Origin: Nitrospiraceae bacterium
Lineage (GTDB): Bacteria; Nitrospirota; Thermodesulfovibrionia; UBA6902
Reading direction: 5' to 3'
Assembly (NCBI GenBank): GCA_003599505.1
Contig: QZKO01000023.1
Coordinates: forward strand, 1-55,395
DNA length: 55,395 nt
The position numbers were made by a program, and so were the translations under genes. The notes under the pieces were generated by a model. That model was not told the origin of the DNA. It ran no database searches and saw only the letters and a program-made list of their open reading frames with translations. Positions 17,223 through 25,385 of the stretch are shown in pieces (the stretch's first letter is position 1; the number at the start of each line of letters is the position of its first letter).

Positions 17223-17537
17223 ACTTGAGGTTTGCATTAAAGATATTGTAACAACCGGATGCTTAATATAACCCGCGGCGAGTTTTCTCGTTATTTCTTC
17301 CTCCACTTCAGCCAGTGTCCTGTCTTTAACATAGATACTTCCTAAATTAGGGAAAGATATTGTGCCATCTATTGAAATATGAGATAAAAAACTCAAATCA
17401 TCATGGCCCTCAACTTTGATGTTGATCACGTCGTTTATTCCAAGTTTGTATAATTCGGTCTTTTGAGCGTATCCGACTGATAACTGGGTTATTACTAACC
17501 CAATAATTACCAGCATTATGAAAGATATACGTTTCAT
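15906..17537 (-). CDS. Wza-like polysaccharide export protein with five tandem SLBB repeats
   Basis: A 543-residue export protein. Residues 1-24 are a signal peptide (no lipobox Cys, unlike E. coli Wza), 26-103 a Poly_export domain (YKLGINDVINIKVEG, ISIDGTISFPNLG). Five SLBB-type units then begin near residues 106, 192, 280, 369 and 455, each with the pattern GEV-x-G-x(6)-MTV-x(3)-A-x(3)-AGGI followed by KVRR, and most ending in DIEDMLLQPDDIVIVERS. Wza-type proteins normally have one to three such units. It forms the periplasmic and outer-membrane conduit for EPS. It sits between the sugar transferase (39 bp upstream) and the Wzz/Wzc-like gene (3 bp downstream). Confidence 0.92.
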   Translation of the reverse strand: MKRISFIMLVIIGLVITQLSVGYAQKTELYKLGINDVINIKVEGHDDLSFLSHISIDGTISFPNLGSIYVKDRTLAEVEEEITRKLAAGYIKHPVVTISLMQTSSKRVYIHGEVGLTGAIPFEKDMTVVMALSLARGIRDTGLYGTVKVRRAEGRGGYRTIGESGLYKGVIKNKNIEDMLLRSDDIVIVERSKTIFLQGEIVSPGRLELEDGMTVLRALSMAGNIRDSGLYGKVKVRRIVGPGGGYKTVGESGLHKGNIKNKDIEDMLLQPDDIVILERSETFFIQGEVNKAGQYILEDDMTVSRAIAVAGGIIDKSGLYGKIKVRRKRVAEFGYETVGDSGLKKGIIKRNDIEDMLLQPDDIVIVERNETVFVAGEVTVPGQYVLEDEMTVSRSITLAGGIKDAGQYGKVKLRRMRQDGPGFDDMEIDIKGIIDGTVQDDLLLQPDDIVIVERSKEFLMYGEVNRVGVFPLEKDITVMKALTMAGGLTKWGSESRVKVLRKTADDTKIERITVNINDVLKGHPEADILLKPNDIVVVSSGIL

Positions 17538-17576
17538 TGAGCTTGTATCTCCTCTTCTCTGATATTTTACGCTACA

Positions 17577-19061
17577 TTACTTCGCACCGGTCCCCAACAA
17601 TACGACTGGAATGGTCTTAAATAATATCCTCAAATCAAGTCCCAAAGACCAGTGGTCGATATATTCAAGATCGAGTCTCATCCATTCCTTGAAGTCGGAA
17701 ATCGTGTTCCTTCCGCTTGCCTGCCAGAGACACGTTATCCCCGGCCTCATACTGAGCCTTCTCCTTTGCCATGTATCATAATTTTCTACTTCAGACAGTA
17801 ACGGCGGCCTCGGACCAACCAGGCTCATATCCCCTTTTAATACGTTCCATAACTGAGGCAGCTCATCCAGACTGTATTTTCTGAGCCACTTGCCGACGTT
17901 CGTTACTCTCGGATCGTTTGTCATTTTAAAAACGGGCCCTGTCATCTCATTATACTTGAGCAGCTCCTTAACTTTCGATTCAGCGCCCTCTATCATGGTC
18001 CTGAACTTGTAAAACATGAACTTTCTGCCGTAAAGACCGCATCTTAACTGTTTATATAAAACAGGGCCTTTTGAAGTTGCTTTTATCAGGATTACTATAA
18101 GAAGAAATAACGGCAATAATACCACAAGCGCAATCGCCGATGCGGCAAAATCAAATAAGCGCTTTATGAAAAGATGCCCCAGCTTCCCCGGTGTACTGTC
18201 AAACGCAATCAGGGGAAAGCCGTTAAGGTCGGTCTGTTTCGCCCTTGAAAATCTGAAATTGAACAGATCAACAGCAAGATACACTTTTATCCCGGCGCTT
18301 TCACAGTAAAGCATTACATCTTCTATCTTTGTGAGCCATGAGCGCGGCACGACAAATACTATTTCATCCACAATATTATTGTGTATTATTGCGGGTATGC
18401 TTTCCAACGAACCTATCACCTCGTGCCCACGGATATATTCTCCCTCTTTATGAGCATCAATATCAAGCACCCCCAAAATTTTGATGCCCCATGCAGGGTT
18501 GTTGTCAATCAGGTCAATAAAGGTCTTGGCCCTCTTGCTTGTACCTACTATCAGGACCCTTCTGAAGAAGATTAAGGCGCTCCTGAAATTTGAGTCTCTC
18601 TTACTGAGTATTTTAAAAATATAAACAAGCACGATCTTCTCGATACAAATCAGCACCGAGGCAAAAAGGAAAGTAAAACCTATGAATAACCTGCTGATGT
18701 CTTCCTGCATCCTCAAAATAAAAATATAACTCCCCAAAATAATGAACCCGATAATGGCTGATTTCGCTATTATGAACAGCGCATCCGGAATTCTCGTGAC
18801 GCCTGAAAATTTATACATTCCAAAATATGTCAGAAGGCTGCCCCAAACAACTAACATCACAGGTAACAGCCCTACATATACCACATAATAGCCGATTGAG
18901 CGAAGACTCTCATCTGACAGATATATCCTGAGCAAACTTGCAGGGAAAAAATGCAGTATCTCATTTCTAAGGAAGTAACCTATAAAAAAAGCTGCCGCCA
19001 CTAAAACGAGGTCAGTAAAAAGCTGGACTCTTTTAAATAATTTATTCTGTTCTTTAATCAT
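17577..19061 (-). CDS. Undecaprenyl-phosphate sugar phosphotransferase (WbaP/EpsE-type initiating transferase)
   Basis: The 494-residue protein starts EPS repeat synthesis by moving a sugar-1-phosphate from a nucleotide sugar to undecaprenyl phosphate. About four TM segments fill residues 15-145, followed by a CoA-binding-like Rossmann region (RRVLIVGTSKRAKTFIDLI). A further TM at about 280-300 precedes the bacterial sugar transferase domain. Catalytic-domain marks are YKFRTMIEGAE, KYSLDELPQLWNVLKGDMSL, VGPRPPLLSEVE and RPGITCLWQASGRN. This architecture is the exopolysaccharide polyprenyl glycosylphosphotransferase family. It lies 5 bp after the barrel protein gene in the same operon. The transferred sugar is unknown. 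Confidence 0.93.
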   Translation of the reverse strand: MIKEQNKLFKRVQLFTDLVLVAAAFFIGYFLRNEILHFFPASLLRIYLSDESLRSIGYYVVYVGLLPVMLVVWGSLLTYFGMYKFSGVTRIPDALFIIAKSAIIGFIILGSYIFILRMQEDISRLFIGFTFLFASVLICIEKIVLVYIFKILSKRDSNFRSALIFFRRVLIVGTSKRAKTFIDLIDNNPAWGIKILGVLDIDAHKEGEYIRGHEVIGSLESIPAIIHNNIVDEIVFVVPRSWLTKIEDVMLYCESAGIKVYLAVDLFNFRFSRAKQTDLNGFPLIAFDSTPGKLGHLFIKRLFDFAASAIALVVLLPLFLLIVILIKATSKGPVLYKQLRCGLYGRKFMFYKFRTMIEGAESKVKELLKYNEMTGPVFKMTNDPRVTNVGKWLRKYSLDELPQLWNVLKGDMSLVGPRPPLLSEVENYDTWQRRRLSMRPGITCLWQASGRNTISDFKEWMRLDLEYIDHWSLGLDLRILFKTIPVVLLGTGAK

Positions 19062-19066
19062 TTAAA

Positions 19067-20353
19067 TCAAAAACTCACTGACAGCCCTGCACCCACGCCA
19101 ACTCTCGAATAGTTTCGGTCTTCATCAGTTGAAGTTAGGTTTGAATAAGTATATCCCATATGCCCTTTGACCGATTTTCCCAGTTTGTCTTGCCAGAAGT
19201 TGTAGGATATATCAAAAGCTGCCCCGACAAAGGTATCGGTAGTGCCTGCTGATACAAAATCCCCCTGGCCGTAAAAACCTGAGAGGGAAATATTCAAATC
19301 TTTCAGCAAGGCCCTGCTCACGTTGCCCGAGACCTGCCAGTTCTTGAAAACGTCTTCAGTCTGGGGGGATATATCCACTCCTCTGGAATAGGCTAACCTT
19401 GCCGCTGTTTTTTTATCGACCTCGCCTGACAGCGCGGCCTCGATATCAGTGCTTTCATCGTTATTTGATAAAACGTCCATGCCGGCTCTTGCTTCTGCAT
19501 AAAGTCGTTCGGTTATATATTGCCTTATACCTGCTCGGACCCTCTGAATATAAATATTTGATCCGGTCTCATATCTGCTATTTTCATAATCGTATGACAT
19601 CGAAAAAACAGTCGCGGCGCTTAATTCATAATTAGCGCTGAAACTGACACCGTTCTGGTCCGAATCAGTTGTTCCCTCCTCAGGAGACCATCTTCGACTG
19701 AATTGGTAACCGGCTGTAATATTAAGATGTTCAGCTATGTCCCTGCCGTACGTCAAGTTTACAGTATTGCTGTATGAATCAAGCCTTCCGGAGATTCTGC
19801 CGAACTCTTCCGTAAATTTTTCGCATTCTGGAAATAATCTTACTGCCTGGTCCCCGCCGAATAAATCGAACAGCTTCTCACACTGCTCACGGTTAAACCC
19901 CTCATCTATCGTCCCCGGGACCTGGGTATGGGTATAGGTATTGGAAACGGTGACGCGGTCATACGGCGTAAACTCATTTCTGAATATGACGTTTACCCTT
20001 TCAGAGGAATTTTCAAGAGTGCCTTCTTCTGTAAGGATCTGCCTGTTGAGGAGCCCGCTCAGCCCCACTGAATGTCTGGGCCTTTCATATTTCAAGGCAG
20101 CGCCAAGATTAAAATTGGTAAGCAAATCTTCCACCCTGTCTTCATTTTTCGAAGCATAAGTTACGTTATTACTGTAACTTTCGGCTACTTGCCCTTCTAC
20201 CTTTAGGCTTAATCCTTTATAAGGTGGGAATTCGTAAGCATTTGCAGAGGCTGCAATAAACACAATTAAGGCCCAACACACTGCAACACATAACGTCAAA
20301 AAACATCTTTTTGTCACCTGACGATATGTACGTAATAATTTATTAACGTGCAT
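19067..20353 (-). CDS. Outer-membrane beta-barrel protein of the EPS/PEP-CTERM system
   Basis: The 428-residue protein has a basic N-terminus and a hydrophobic signal segment (about residues 18-39, CVAVCWALIVFIAASANA) with cleavage near ANA-YEF. The remainder is made of alternating beta-strand sequences rich in Tyr, Asn and Ser, for example VEGQVAESYSNNVTYAS and NVTYASKNEDRVED, and ends with GVGAGLSVSF, the terminal Phe expected of a BAM substrate. It resembles the PEP-CTERM-associated barrel proteins (TIGR03016-like) placed first in such EPS operons, probably an outer-membrane EPS channel or anchor. It is the promoter-proximal gene of the minus-strand operon. Confidence 0.75.
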   Translation of the reverse strand: MHVNKLLRTYRQVTKRCFLTLCVAVCWALIVFIAASANAYEFPPYKGLSLKVEGQVAESYSNNVTYASKNEDRVEDLLTNFNLGAALKYERPRHSVGLSGLLNRQILTEEGTLENSSERVNVIFRNEFTPYDRVTVSNTYTHTQVPGTIDEGFNREQCEKLFDLFGGDQAVRLFPECEKFTEEFGRISGRLDSYSNTVNLTYGRDIAEHLNITAGYQFSRRWSPEEGTTDSDQNGVSFSANYELSAATVFSMSYDYENSRYETGSNIYIQRVRAGIRQYITERLYAEARAGMDVLSNNDESTDIEAALSGEVDKKTAARLAYSRGVDISPQTEDVFKNWQVSGNVSRALLKDLNISLSGFYGQGDFVSAGTTDTFVGAAFDISYNFWQDKLGKSVKGHMGYTYSNLTSTDEDRNYSRVGVGAGLSVSF

Positions 20354-20381
20354 TTATTAAATAACTTTACAATAAAGTTCA

Positions 20382-20410
20382 ATCGTGTTCTTATCGTACC
20401 GATACACGAT
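20382..20410 (-). promoter_or_regulatory. Nested inverted repeat upstream of the EPS operon (candidate operator)
   Basis: Seven-base arms ATCGTGT and ACACGAT flank 15 bp that include a second palindrome, ATCGTACCGAT. It lies 29 bp upstream of the first EPS gene's start codon, in the 218-bp divergent space shared with trpF. There is no T-run on either side, so it is not an intrinsic terminator. Binding protein unknown. Confidence 0.4.
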
Positions 20411-20556
20411 TCCTTCACATATTCACTTCTGAATATATATATCGGCTGGAAATTAAGGTAGTTTACCTTGATTCTCTTAATAAAGCTTGCCACGATAACA
20501 GAGGTTTTATAATCCAATAGTCTTATTTAAGTATCTTATAGATTAACATAATTATG

Positions 20557-20565
20557 TGCTAAAAT
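20557..20565 (+). promoter_or_regulatory. Extended -10 element just before trpF
   Basis: TGCTAAAAT matches an extended -10 (TGnTATAAT, one mismatch) and ends 6 bp before the trpF ATG, so a start at the ATG itself would give a leaderless mRNA. No Shine-Dalgarno is seen before trpF. I could not support a -35 box. Confidence 0.4.
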
Positions 20566-20571
20566 ACGACT

Positions 20572-21210
20572 ATGGTCAGGGTCAAAATCTGTGGTATCAC
20601 AAATCCGGATGACGCCTTCGCGGCGCTTGATTACGGAGCTGACGCCTTAGGATTTGTTTTTTATCCCAGAAGTCCCCGTTCAGTAAGCCCTGAAGACGCA
20701 AGAAAAATTATCTCTTCTCTTCCGCCTTTTGTTTCTACTGTCGGCGTATTTGTTGACCTGAAAAAGAAAGAGGTTGATGATATTACATGTTATGCCGGGT
20801 TGAATATCATACAGCTTCACGGGTCTGAACCTCCGGAATATTGTAATGATTTTGCCGGCAAAAAAGTCATCAAGGCTATCAGGGTAAAAGAGCTTTCCGA
20901 CCTTGAGCCGTTAAGCCGTTATAAATCAGCCTCGGCATTTCTCCTCGATACATACTCGCCGGGCGAAATCGGGGGGACCGGGAGGATTTTCAACTGGGAG
21001 ATCGCGATTGAAGCGAAGAAGTCAGGACGGATAATCCTTGCGGGGGGGCTTACACCTGACAATATTGAAGAAGCGATACGTTTCGTCCAGCCCTACGGCG
21101 TTGATGTTGCTTCAGGAGTCGAAGGCAAAGAGAAGGGGAAAAAAGATCACAAAAAATTGAGAGCATTCATTGAAAAGGCGAGAAGCGCGGGGTCAGGTCT
21201 TGAAATTTGA
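20572..21210 (+). CDS. trpF: Phosphoribosylanthranilate isomerase
   Basis: Catalyses the Amadori rearrangement of N-(5'-phosphoribosyl)anthranilate in tryptophan synthesis. The 212-residue TIM barrel shows the N-terminal VRVKICGITNPDDA with the catalytic Cys, GADALGFVFYPRSPRSV, LNIIQLHGSEPPEY, the catalytic Asp in FLLDTYSPGEIGGTGRIF and the phosphate-binding LAGGLTPDNI and DVASGVEGKEKGKKDH. The barrel is complete by about residue 200. The last residues and the TGA stop come from a 52-bp palindrome that begins at 21189, so the native C-terminus has been replaced or extended. It is the first gene of a plus-strand run with trpB and trpA but is split from them by the cls-like gene. Confidence 0.96.
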   Translation: MVRVKICGITNPDDAFAALDYGADALGFVFYPRSPRSVSPEDARKIISSLPPFVSTVGVFVDLKKKEVDDITCYAGLNIIQLHGSEPPEYCNDFAGKKVIKAIRVKELSDLEPLSRYKSASAFLLDTYSPGEIGGTGRIFNWEIAIEAKKSGRIILAGGLTPDNIEEAIRFVQPYGVDVASGVEGKEKGKKDHKKLRAFIEKARSAGSGLEI

Positions 21211-22366
21211 CAGGTCTGTCAAATTTCAAGACCTGACCCCATCCCGGATTGAAAGCATCTTAGGAGCGCATTTTACTGAAAACAACAAAGTCAGACTCCT
21301 TCAAAGCGGACAGGAAACGTTTCAGGCAATTCTTGATTCCGTATCAACCGCTGAAAAAAATATTTGTATTGAATTCTACATTTTCAAGGACGACGCAACC
21401 GGGAATAAGTTGGCCGAGGTGCTTAAGGAAAAAGCGAGGCAGGGCGTCAAAGTTTATCTTCTATATGACCATTTCGGCTCCTTTCTCACATCCGCCCGGT
21501 TCTGGTCTGATCTAAAAAAAGAAGGAGTTAAGGTTAGGGTATCACACCCTTTCAGATTTTCGTCGTTTCGCAGCTATCTGTACAGGGACCACAAGAAACT
21601 GCTTATTATTGACGGAAAAAAGGCATTCACAGGCGGATTCAATATCGCGGATGAATATCATGGTTATTTTAAAAAGCGCAGGAATGTCTGGCGTGATACG
21701 GGAATTTATATAGAGGGGACAATCGCCTCCGCGCTGCTCGGCATATTTAAAAAAAGCTGGAAAACATGGAAGGGAGAATCAATGGACCTGAACGTGCCCG
21801 TCAGCATTCCAGGACAGGGCGTCCCGGTCATTCCGGTCTTTGCAAATTCAAGCAGGGGCAGAAGGAGAATGAGGAAGCTGCTTCTTTACAGTATCCGCAA
21901 CGCCAAAGAAAGCATTTATCTGACAACGGCATACTTCATTCCGGGCAGAAAAATACTTATGGCGCTTGTAAACGCGGCTGAACGGGGCGTATATCTTCAG
22001 CTCCTTCTCCCGGGAAAAAGCGATGTTACTTCTGTCTACTATGCCGGGAGAAGTTATTACAGAAGACTTTTAAACGCGGGAGCTGAGATATACGAATACC
22101 AGGAGGCGGTGCTTCATGCCAAGACCTCTGTCTTTGACAGTTGCTGGAGCATTATAGGCTCGGCCAACCTCGATTTTCAGTCATTGGGAAGAAACGAAGA
22201 AAGCAACGTGGGAATCTTCGACGCCGATTTCAGCAAAAAAATGATTGAGGCGTTTCAGAATGATTTGCGAAATTCGATAAAAATAGACGCTGTTAAATGG
22301 ACAAAACGCTCTCTATATCAAAAATTCCTGGAAAAATTCTTTTCCGTAATAATGAGAAAACTATAA
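21170..22366 (+). CDS. Cardiolipin synthase-like phospholipase D family protein
   Basis: A 398-residue PLD-superfamily protein with two HKD motifs: YRDHKKLLIIDGKKAFTGG (first) and VLHAKTSVFDSCWSIIGSAN (second). Around them are the usual ETFQAILDSVSTAEKNICIE and IYLTTAYFIPG segments. Such enzymes condense phosphatidylglycerol molecules (or PG with PE) into cardiolipin at the inner membrane. No N-terminal membrane helices are visible, a common shortened form. The start is uncertain: the only in-frame candidates are TTG codons at 21170 and within the palindrome at about 21200, so the first residues are encoded by repeat DNA. Overlaps trpF by 41 nt. Not a tryptophan gene, so its place here is incidental. 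Confidence 0.87.
   Translation: MKRREARGQVLKFDRSVKFQDLTPSRIESILGAHFTENNKVRLLQSGQETFQAILDSVSTAEKNICIEFYIFKDDATGNKLAEVLKEKARQGVKVYLLYDHFGSFLTSARFWSDLKKEGVKVRVSHPFRFSSFRSYLYRDHKKLLIIDGKKAFTGGFNIADEYHGYFKKRRNVWRDTGIYIEGTIASALLGIFKKSWKTWKGESMDLNVPVSIPGQGVPVIPVFANSSRGRRRMRKLLLYSIRNAKESIYLTTAYFIPGRKILMALVNAAERGVYLQLLLPGKSDVTSVYYAGRSYYRRLLNAGAEIYEYQEAVLHAKTSVFDSCWSIIGSANLDFQSLGRNEESNVGIFDADFSKKMIEAFQNDLRNSIKIDAVKWTKRSLYQKFLEKFFSVIMRKL
21189..21240. repeat. Perfect 52-bp palindrome (24-bp arms, 4-bp loop) inside the trpF/cls overlap
   Basis: The left arm starts GGGGTCAGGTCTTGAAATTT and the right arm is its exact reverse complement ending AAGACCTGACCCC, around a GGTC loop. It supplies the trpF stop codon and the first codons of the next frame. 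A perfect hairpin of this type looks like a REP/MITE-like mobile palindrome rather than a terminator, since no T-run follows. Confidence 0.85.
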
Positions 22367-22401
22367 TTATTTCCAACAGCTATCGTCAGGCCGGGTTTCT
22401 A

Positions 22402-22428
22402 TTGATATTTCTCCTGCTGTGATATAAT
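22402..22428 (+). promoter_or_regulatory. Candidate sigma-70 promoter for trpB
   Basis: TTGATA and a perfect TATAAT are separated by 15 bp, shorter than the usual 17. The -10 ends 35 bp before the trpB ATG. It lies in the 97-bp gap after the cls-like gene, which would let trpBA be expressed apart from trpF. Confidence 0.4.
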
Positions 22429-22463
22429 AGTGCGATTTTGATTTTTCTATTCACAATATAATT

Positions 22464-23660
22464 ATGAAACTTAAAAAAGCTCCGGACAACAAAGGTCATT
22501 TCGGCATCTACGGCGGCAGGTTCGTGCCTGAAACCCTGATGCCTGCGCTTATTGAACTGGAAAAAGCCTATAAAAAATATATGAAGGACAGTGGTTTTCT
22601 TCAGGAACTGGGCCTCCTTCAGAAAAATTATATAGGCAGACCGACTCCGTTATATTTCGCGCAAAAACTTACTGAACATCTCGGGGGCGCAAAAATCTAT
22701 CTGAAAAGAGAAGACCTCTGCCACACCGGCGCGCATAAAATCAACAACGCGATAGGACAGGCCCTCCTTGCAAAAAAAATGGGCAAAAAGAGGATTATCG
22801 CCGAGACAGGCGCGGGTCAGCACGGCGTCGCCACTGCAACAGGCGCGGCACTCGCGGGGCTTGAATGTGAAATATATATGGGCACCGAAGACATGAGGCG
22901 TCAGTCGCTTAATGTCTTCAGGATGCGTCTGCTCGGAGCAAAAGTAACAGAGGTAAGCATCGGCTCTAAGACCCTGAAAGACGCAATAAATGAAGCCCTA
23001 AGAGACTGGACCACAAACGTCCGCACCACTCATTATGTACTCGGCACAGTGTTTGGTCCTCACCCTTTTCCTGCAATGGTAAGGGATTTCCAGTCGGTAA
23101 TCGGCAAGGAGGCGAAGCAGCAGATTTTAAAAGCCGCGAAGAAATTACCCGATTGCCTTATCGCATGCGTCGGCGGAGGGAGTAATTCCATCGGGTTATT
23201 CTATGCCTTTCTCGATGATAATGTAAGGATGATCGGCGTTGAAGCCGGAGGACACGGCATTGATTCCGGCGAGCACGCCGCGCGTTTCGCGGGCGGCTCC
23301 CTCGGGGTTTTTCAGGGCTGCAAAAGCTATCTTCTGCAGAATGACGACGGCAACGTCCTCGGCACACATTCCGTTTCGGCAGGACTCGATTACGCGTCAG
23401 TCGGTCCGGAACACTGCTTTTTCAGGGATGCAAAAAGAGTAGAATATACCTTTGCTACCGATGAGGAGGCATTAAGGTCATTCGCGCTTCTGAGTGAAAC
23501 TGAAGGCATAATCCCGGCCCTTGAATCAGCGCACGCTATCTCGGAAGCAGTAAAAGTGGCCCCTGCTATGCCAAAAGATTCCATTATTATTGTCAACCTC
23601 TCAGGCAGAGGAGATAAAGACGTCCAGGAAGTGGCGAGGATAAAGGGGATTGAACTTTGA
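22464..23660 (+). CDS. trpB: Tryptophan synthase beta subunit
   Basis: PLP enzyme that joins indole and serine to give tryptophan, in complex with TrpA. The 398-residue sequence begins with the family hallmark [19 protein letters not shown] and has the PLP-binding lysine in [20 protein letters not shown], then [14 protein letters not shown], the phosphate-binding [10 protein letters not shown] and [13 protein letters not shown]. This is the classical TrpB1 type. Its stop codon is separated from the trpA ATG by one base (TGAAATG), indicating coupling. Confidence 0.97.
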   Translation: MKLKKAPDNKGHFGIYGGRFVPETLMPALIELEKAYKKYMKDSGFLQELGLLQKNYIGRPTPLYFAQKLTEHLGGAKIYLKREDLCHTGAHKINNAIGQALLAKKMGKKRIIAETGAGQHGVATATGAALAGLECEIYMGTEDMRRQSLNVFRMRLLGAKVTEVSIGSKTLKDAINEALRDWTTNVRTTHYVLGTVFGPHPFPAMVRDFQSVIGKEAKQQILKAAKKLPDCLIACVGGGSNSIGLFYAFLDDNVRMIGVEAGGHGIDSGEHAARFAGGSLGVFQGCKSYLLQNDDGNVLGTHSVSAGLDYASVGPEHCFFRDAKRVEYTFATDEEALRSFALLSETEGIIPALESAHAISEAVKVAPAMPKDSIIIVNLSGRGDKDVQEVARIKGIEL

Positions 23661-23661
23661 A

Positions 23662-24441
23662 ATGAATAAGATATCTGACACATTCAAACATCTTAAAAAG
23701 GCGGGCGGAAAAGCCTTCATCCCCTACATCATGGCCGGAGATCCTTCGCTTGATGCTACAAAGGGTCTTGTCGCCGACCTTGAATCAGCGGGTGCGGATA
23801 TAATCGAGCTCGGGGTCCCTTTCAGCGATCCTCTCGCTGACGGCCCCACAATTCAGAGGGCGTCTGAGAGGGCCCTGGCGCAGGGTGTAACGTTGAGAAA
23901 AGTCCTCGCGCTCGTGGAGGAGATAAGAAAGGCTTCACAAATCCCCCTTATCCTGATGACATATTATAATCCCGTATTTAAATACGGCATAGAAGCGTTT
24001 GCGAAAGAGGCCGCAAGAGTGGGTGTTGACGGCGTAATAATCCCTGATTTAATACCGGATGAGGCTGAAGATTTCCTGTCCTGTGCCCGTCAATATAATC
24101 TTGATACCATTTTCCTCCTTGCGCCTACAAGCACTGAAGACAGGATCAGGAAAGTTGTAAAGGCCTCAAGAGGTTTTATTTACTATGTTTCCATTACAGG
24201 CATTACAGGCGCGAAGCTCGCAATAGGCGACCCGATGAAGGATACGCTGGACCTGATAAAAAACAGCACCCAAAAACCGGTAGCAATAGGTTTTGGAATT
24301 TCAAATCCCGAAGAAGCCGCGGAAGCCGCGGATCTGGCAGACGGCATAATCGTAGGAAGCGCAATTGTCAGGCTTATTGCCGAAAGCAGGGACATCAAAG
24401 ATTTTGCAAGGTCACTGAAACCCCTAACCCCTAATCCCTAA
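23662..24441 (+). CDS. trpA: Tryptophan synthase alpha subunit
   Basis: Cleaves indole-3-glycerol phosphate to indole and glyceraldehyde-3-phosphate, passing indole to TrpB. About 259 residues, TIM barrel, with IIELGVPFSDPLADGPTIQ (catalytic Glu and Asp region), PLILMTYYNPVFKYG, GVDGVIIPDLIPDEA, YYVSITGITGAK and GFGISNPEEA for phosphate binding. I prefer the ATG at 23662, one base after the trpB stop, over the TTG at 23650 that would overlap trpB. GGGG stands about 12 nt upstream. The last codons lie in a degenerate CCCTAAn run (24421-24446). Confidence 0.96.
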   Translation: MNKISDTFKHLKKAGGKAFIPYIMAGDPSLDATKGLVADLESAGADIIELGVPFSDPLADGPTIQRASERALAQGVTLRKVLALVEEIRKASQIPLILMTYYNPVFKYGIEAFAKEAARVGVDGVIIPDLIPDEAEDFLSCARQYNLDTIFLLAPTSTEDRIRKVVKASRGFIYYVSITGITGAKLAIGDPMKDTLDLIKNSTQKPVAIGFGISNPEEAAEAADLADGIIVGSAIVRLIAESRDIKDFARSLKPLTPNP

Positions 24442-24459
24442 ATCCCTTTTTACTTTTAT

Positions 24460-25308
24460 ATGGCGTGGTTCAAGAAAAAAGAACAATCTGCAATAGCAAA
24501 AAAGGTCAAGGTACCGGAAGGCCTCTGGGTAAAGTGTAATTCCTGCAAGGAGATCATCTATCGCAAAGAGGTTGAAAAAAATCTCAAGGTGTGTCCGAAA
24601 TGCAATTATCATTTCCGGATTTCCGCAAAGGAGCGTATATCCCTTCTCGCAGACGAAAACAGTTTCGAGGAAATGGGACAAAACCTCCTGTCAAAAGACC
24701 CTCTGAATTTCAGGGACCAGGTCCCGTACAGAGACCGTCTCAGTGAATCGCGGAAAAAAACAAACAGCAGGGATGCCGCGATCGCAGGCCACGCGGCGAT
24801 AGGCAATCACAAAGTAGTCCTCGTCGTCCTTGACTTCGAATTCATGGGCGGGAGCATGGGTTCCGTCGTAGGCGAGAAATTTGTTATGGCAGCGGAAAAA
24901 GCGGCTGAGGAGGAATTACCCTTACTATCGGTCGCGTCATCCGGCGGAGCAAGGATGCATGAGGGGATCGTATCGCTCATGCAAATGGCAAAGACTTCAG
25001 CCTCCCTGTCCAGGTTCAAAGGAAGAAGGATGCCTTATATATCGATACTCGCGGACCCTACTTTCGGAGGCGTGTCCGCGAGTTTCGCGATGCTGGGAGA
25101 CGTCATTATCGCAGAACCTAAAAGCCTGATAGGTTTTGCCGGGCCGAGGGTCATTGAACAGACGATAAAACAGCAATTGCCCGAAAATTTCCAGACCGCG
25201 GAATTCCTGCTCCAGCACGGGATGATCGACATGATCGTCAGCAGAAAAGAGCTTAAGCAGACCCTCGTGAGGCTATTGTCGTTGACAGCCGGGAAGTCAA
25301 CTCCGTAA
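24460..25308 (+). CDS. accD: Acetyl-CoA carboxylase carboxyltransferase beta subunit
   Basis: Part of the AccAD carboxyltransferase that moves CO2 from carboxybiotin to acetyl-CoA, giving malonyl-CoA for fatty acid synthesis. 282 residues. The N-terminal zinc ribbon has four Cys in VKCNSCKEIIYRKE and VCPKCNYHF. The crotonase-like domain holds LPLLSVASSGGARMHEGI, ILADPTFGGVSASFA and GFAGPRVIEQTIKQQLPE. There is no clear Shine-Dalgarno, only an 18-bp spacer from trpA. The order trpA-accD-folC is seen in several bacterial groups and supports one transcript. Confidence 0.97.
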   Translation: MAWFKKKEQSAIAKKVKVPEGLWVKCNSCKEIIYRKEVEKNLKVCPKCNYHFRISAKERISLLADENSFEEMGQNLLSKDPLNFRDQVPYRDRLSESRKKTNSRDAAIAGHAAIGNHKVVLVVLDFEFMGGSMGSVVGEKFVMAAEKAAEEELPLLSVASSGGARMHEGIVSLMQMAKTSASLSRFKGRRMPYISILADPTFGGVSASFAMLGDVIIAEPKSLIGFAGPRVIEQTIKQQLPENFQTAEFLLQHGMIDMIVSRKELKQTLVRLLSLTAGKSTP

Positions 25309-25385
25309 TCAAAAAAGCGGGGAGGTCCTTTCCGTGCCCGTTCCCTCTCCGGTCACGTTAACCGGACGCGATTCACGATCATATT

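Noticed and set aside
23650-23661. TTG start for trpA overlapping trpB
   Set aside because: The ATG at 23662, one base after the trpB stop, fits family starts and coupling better.
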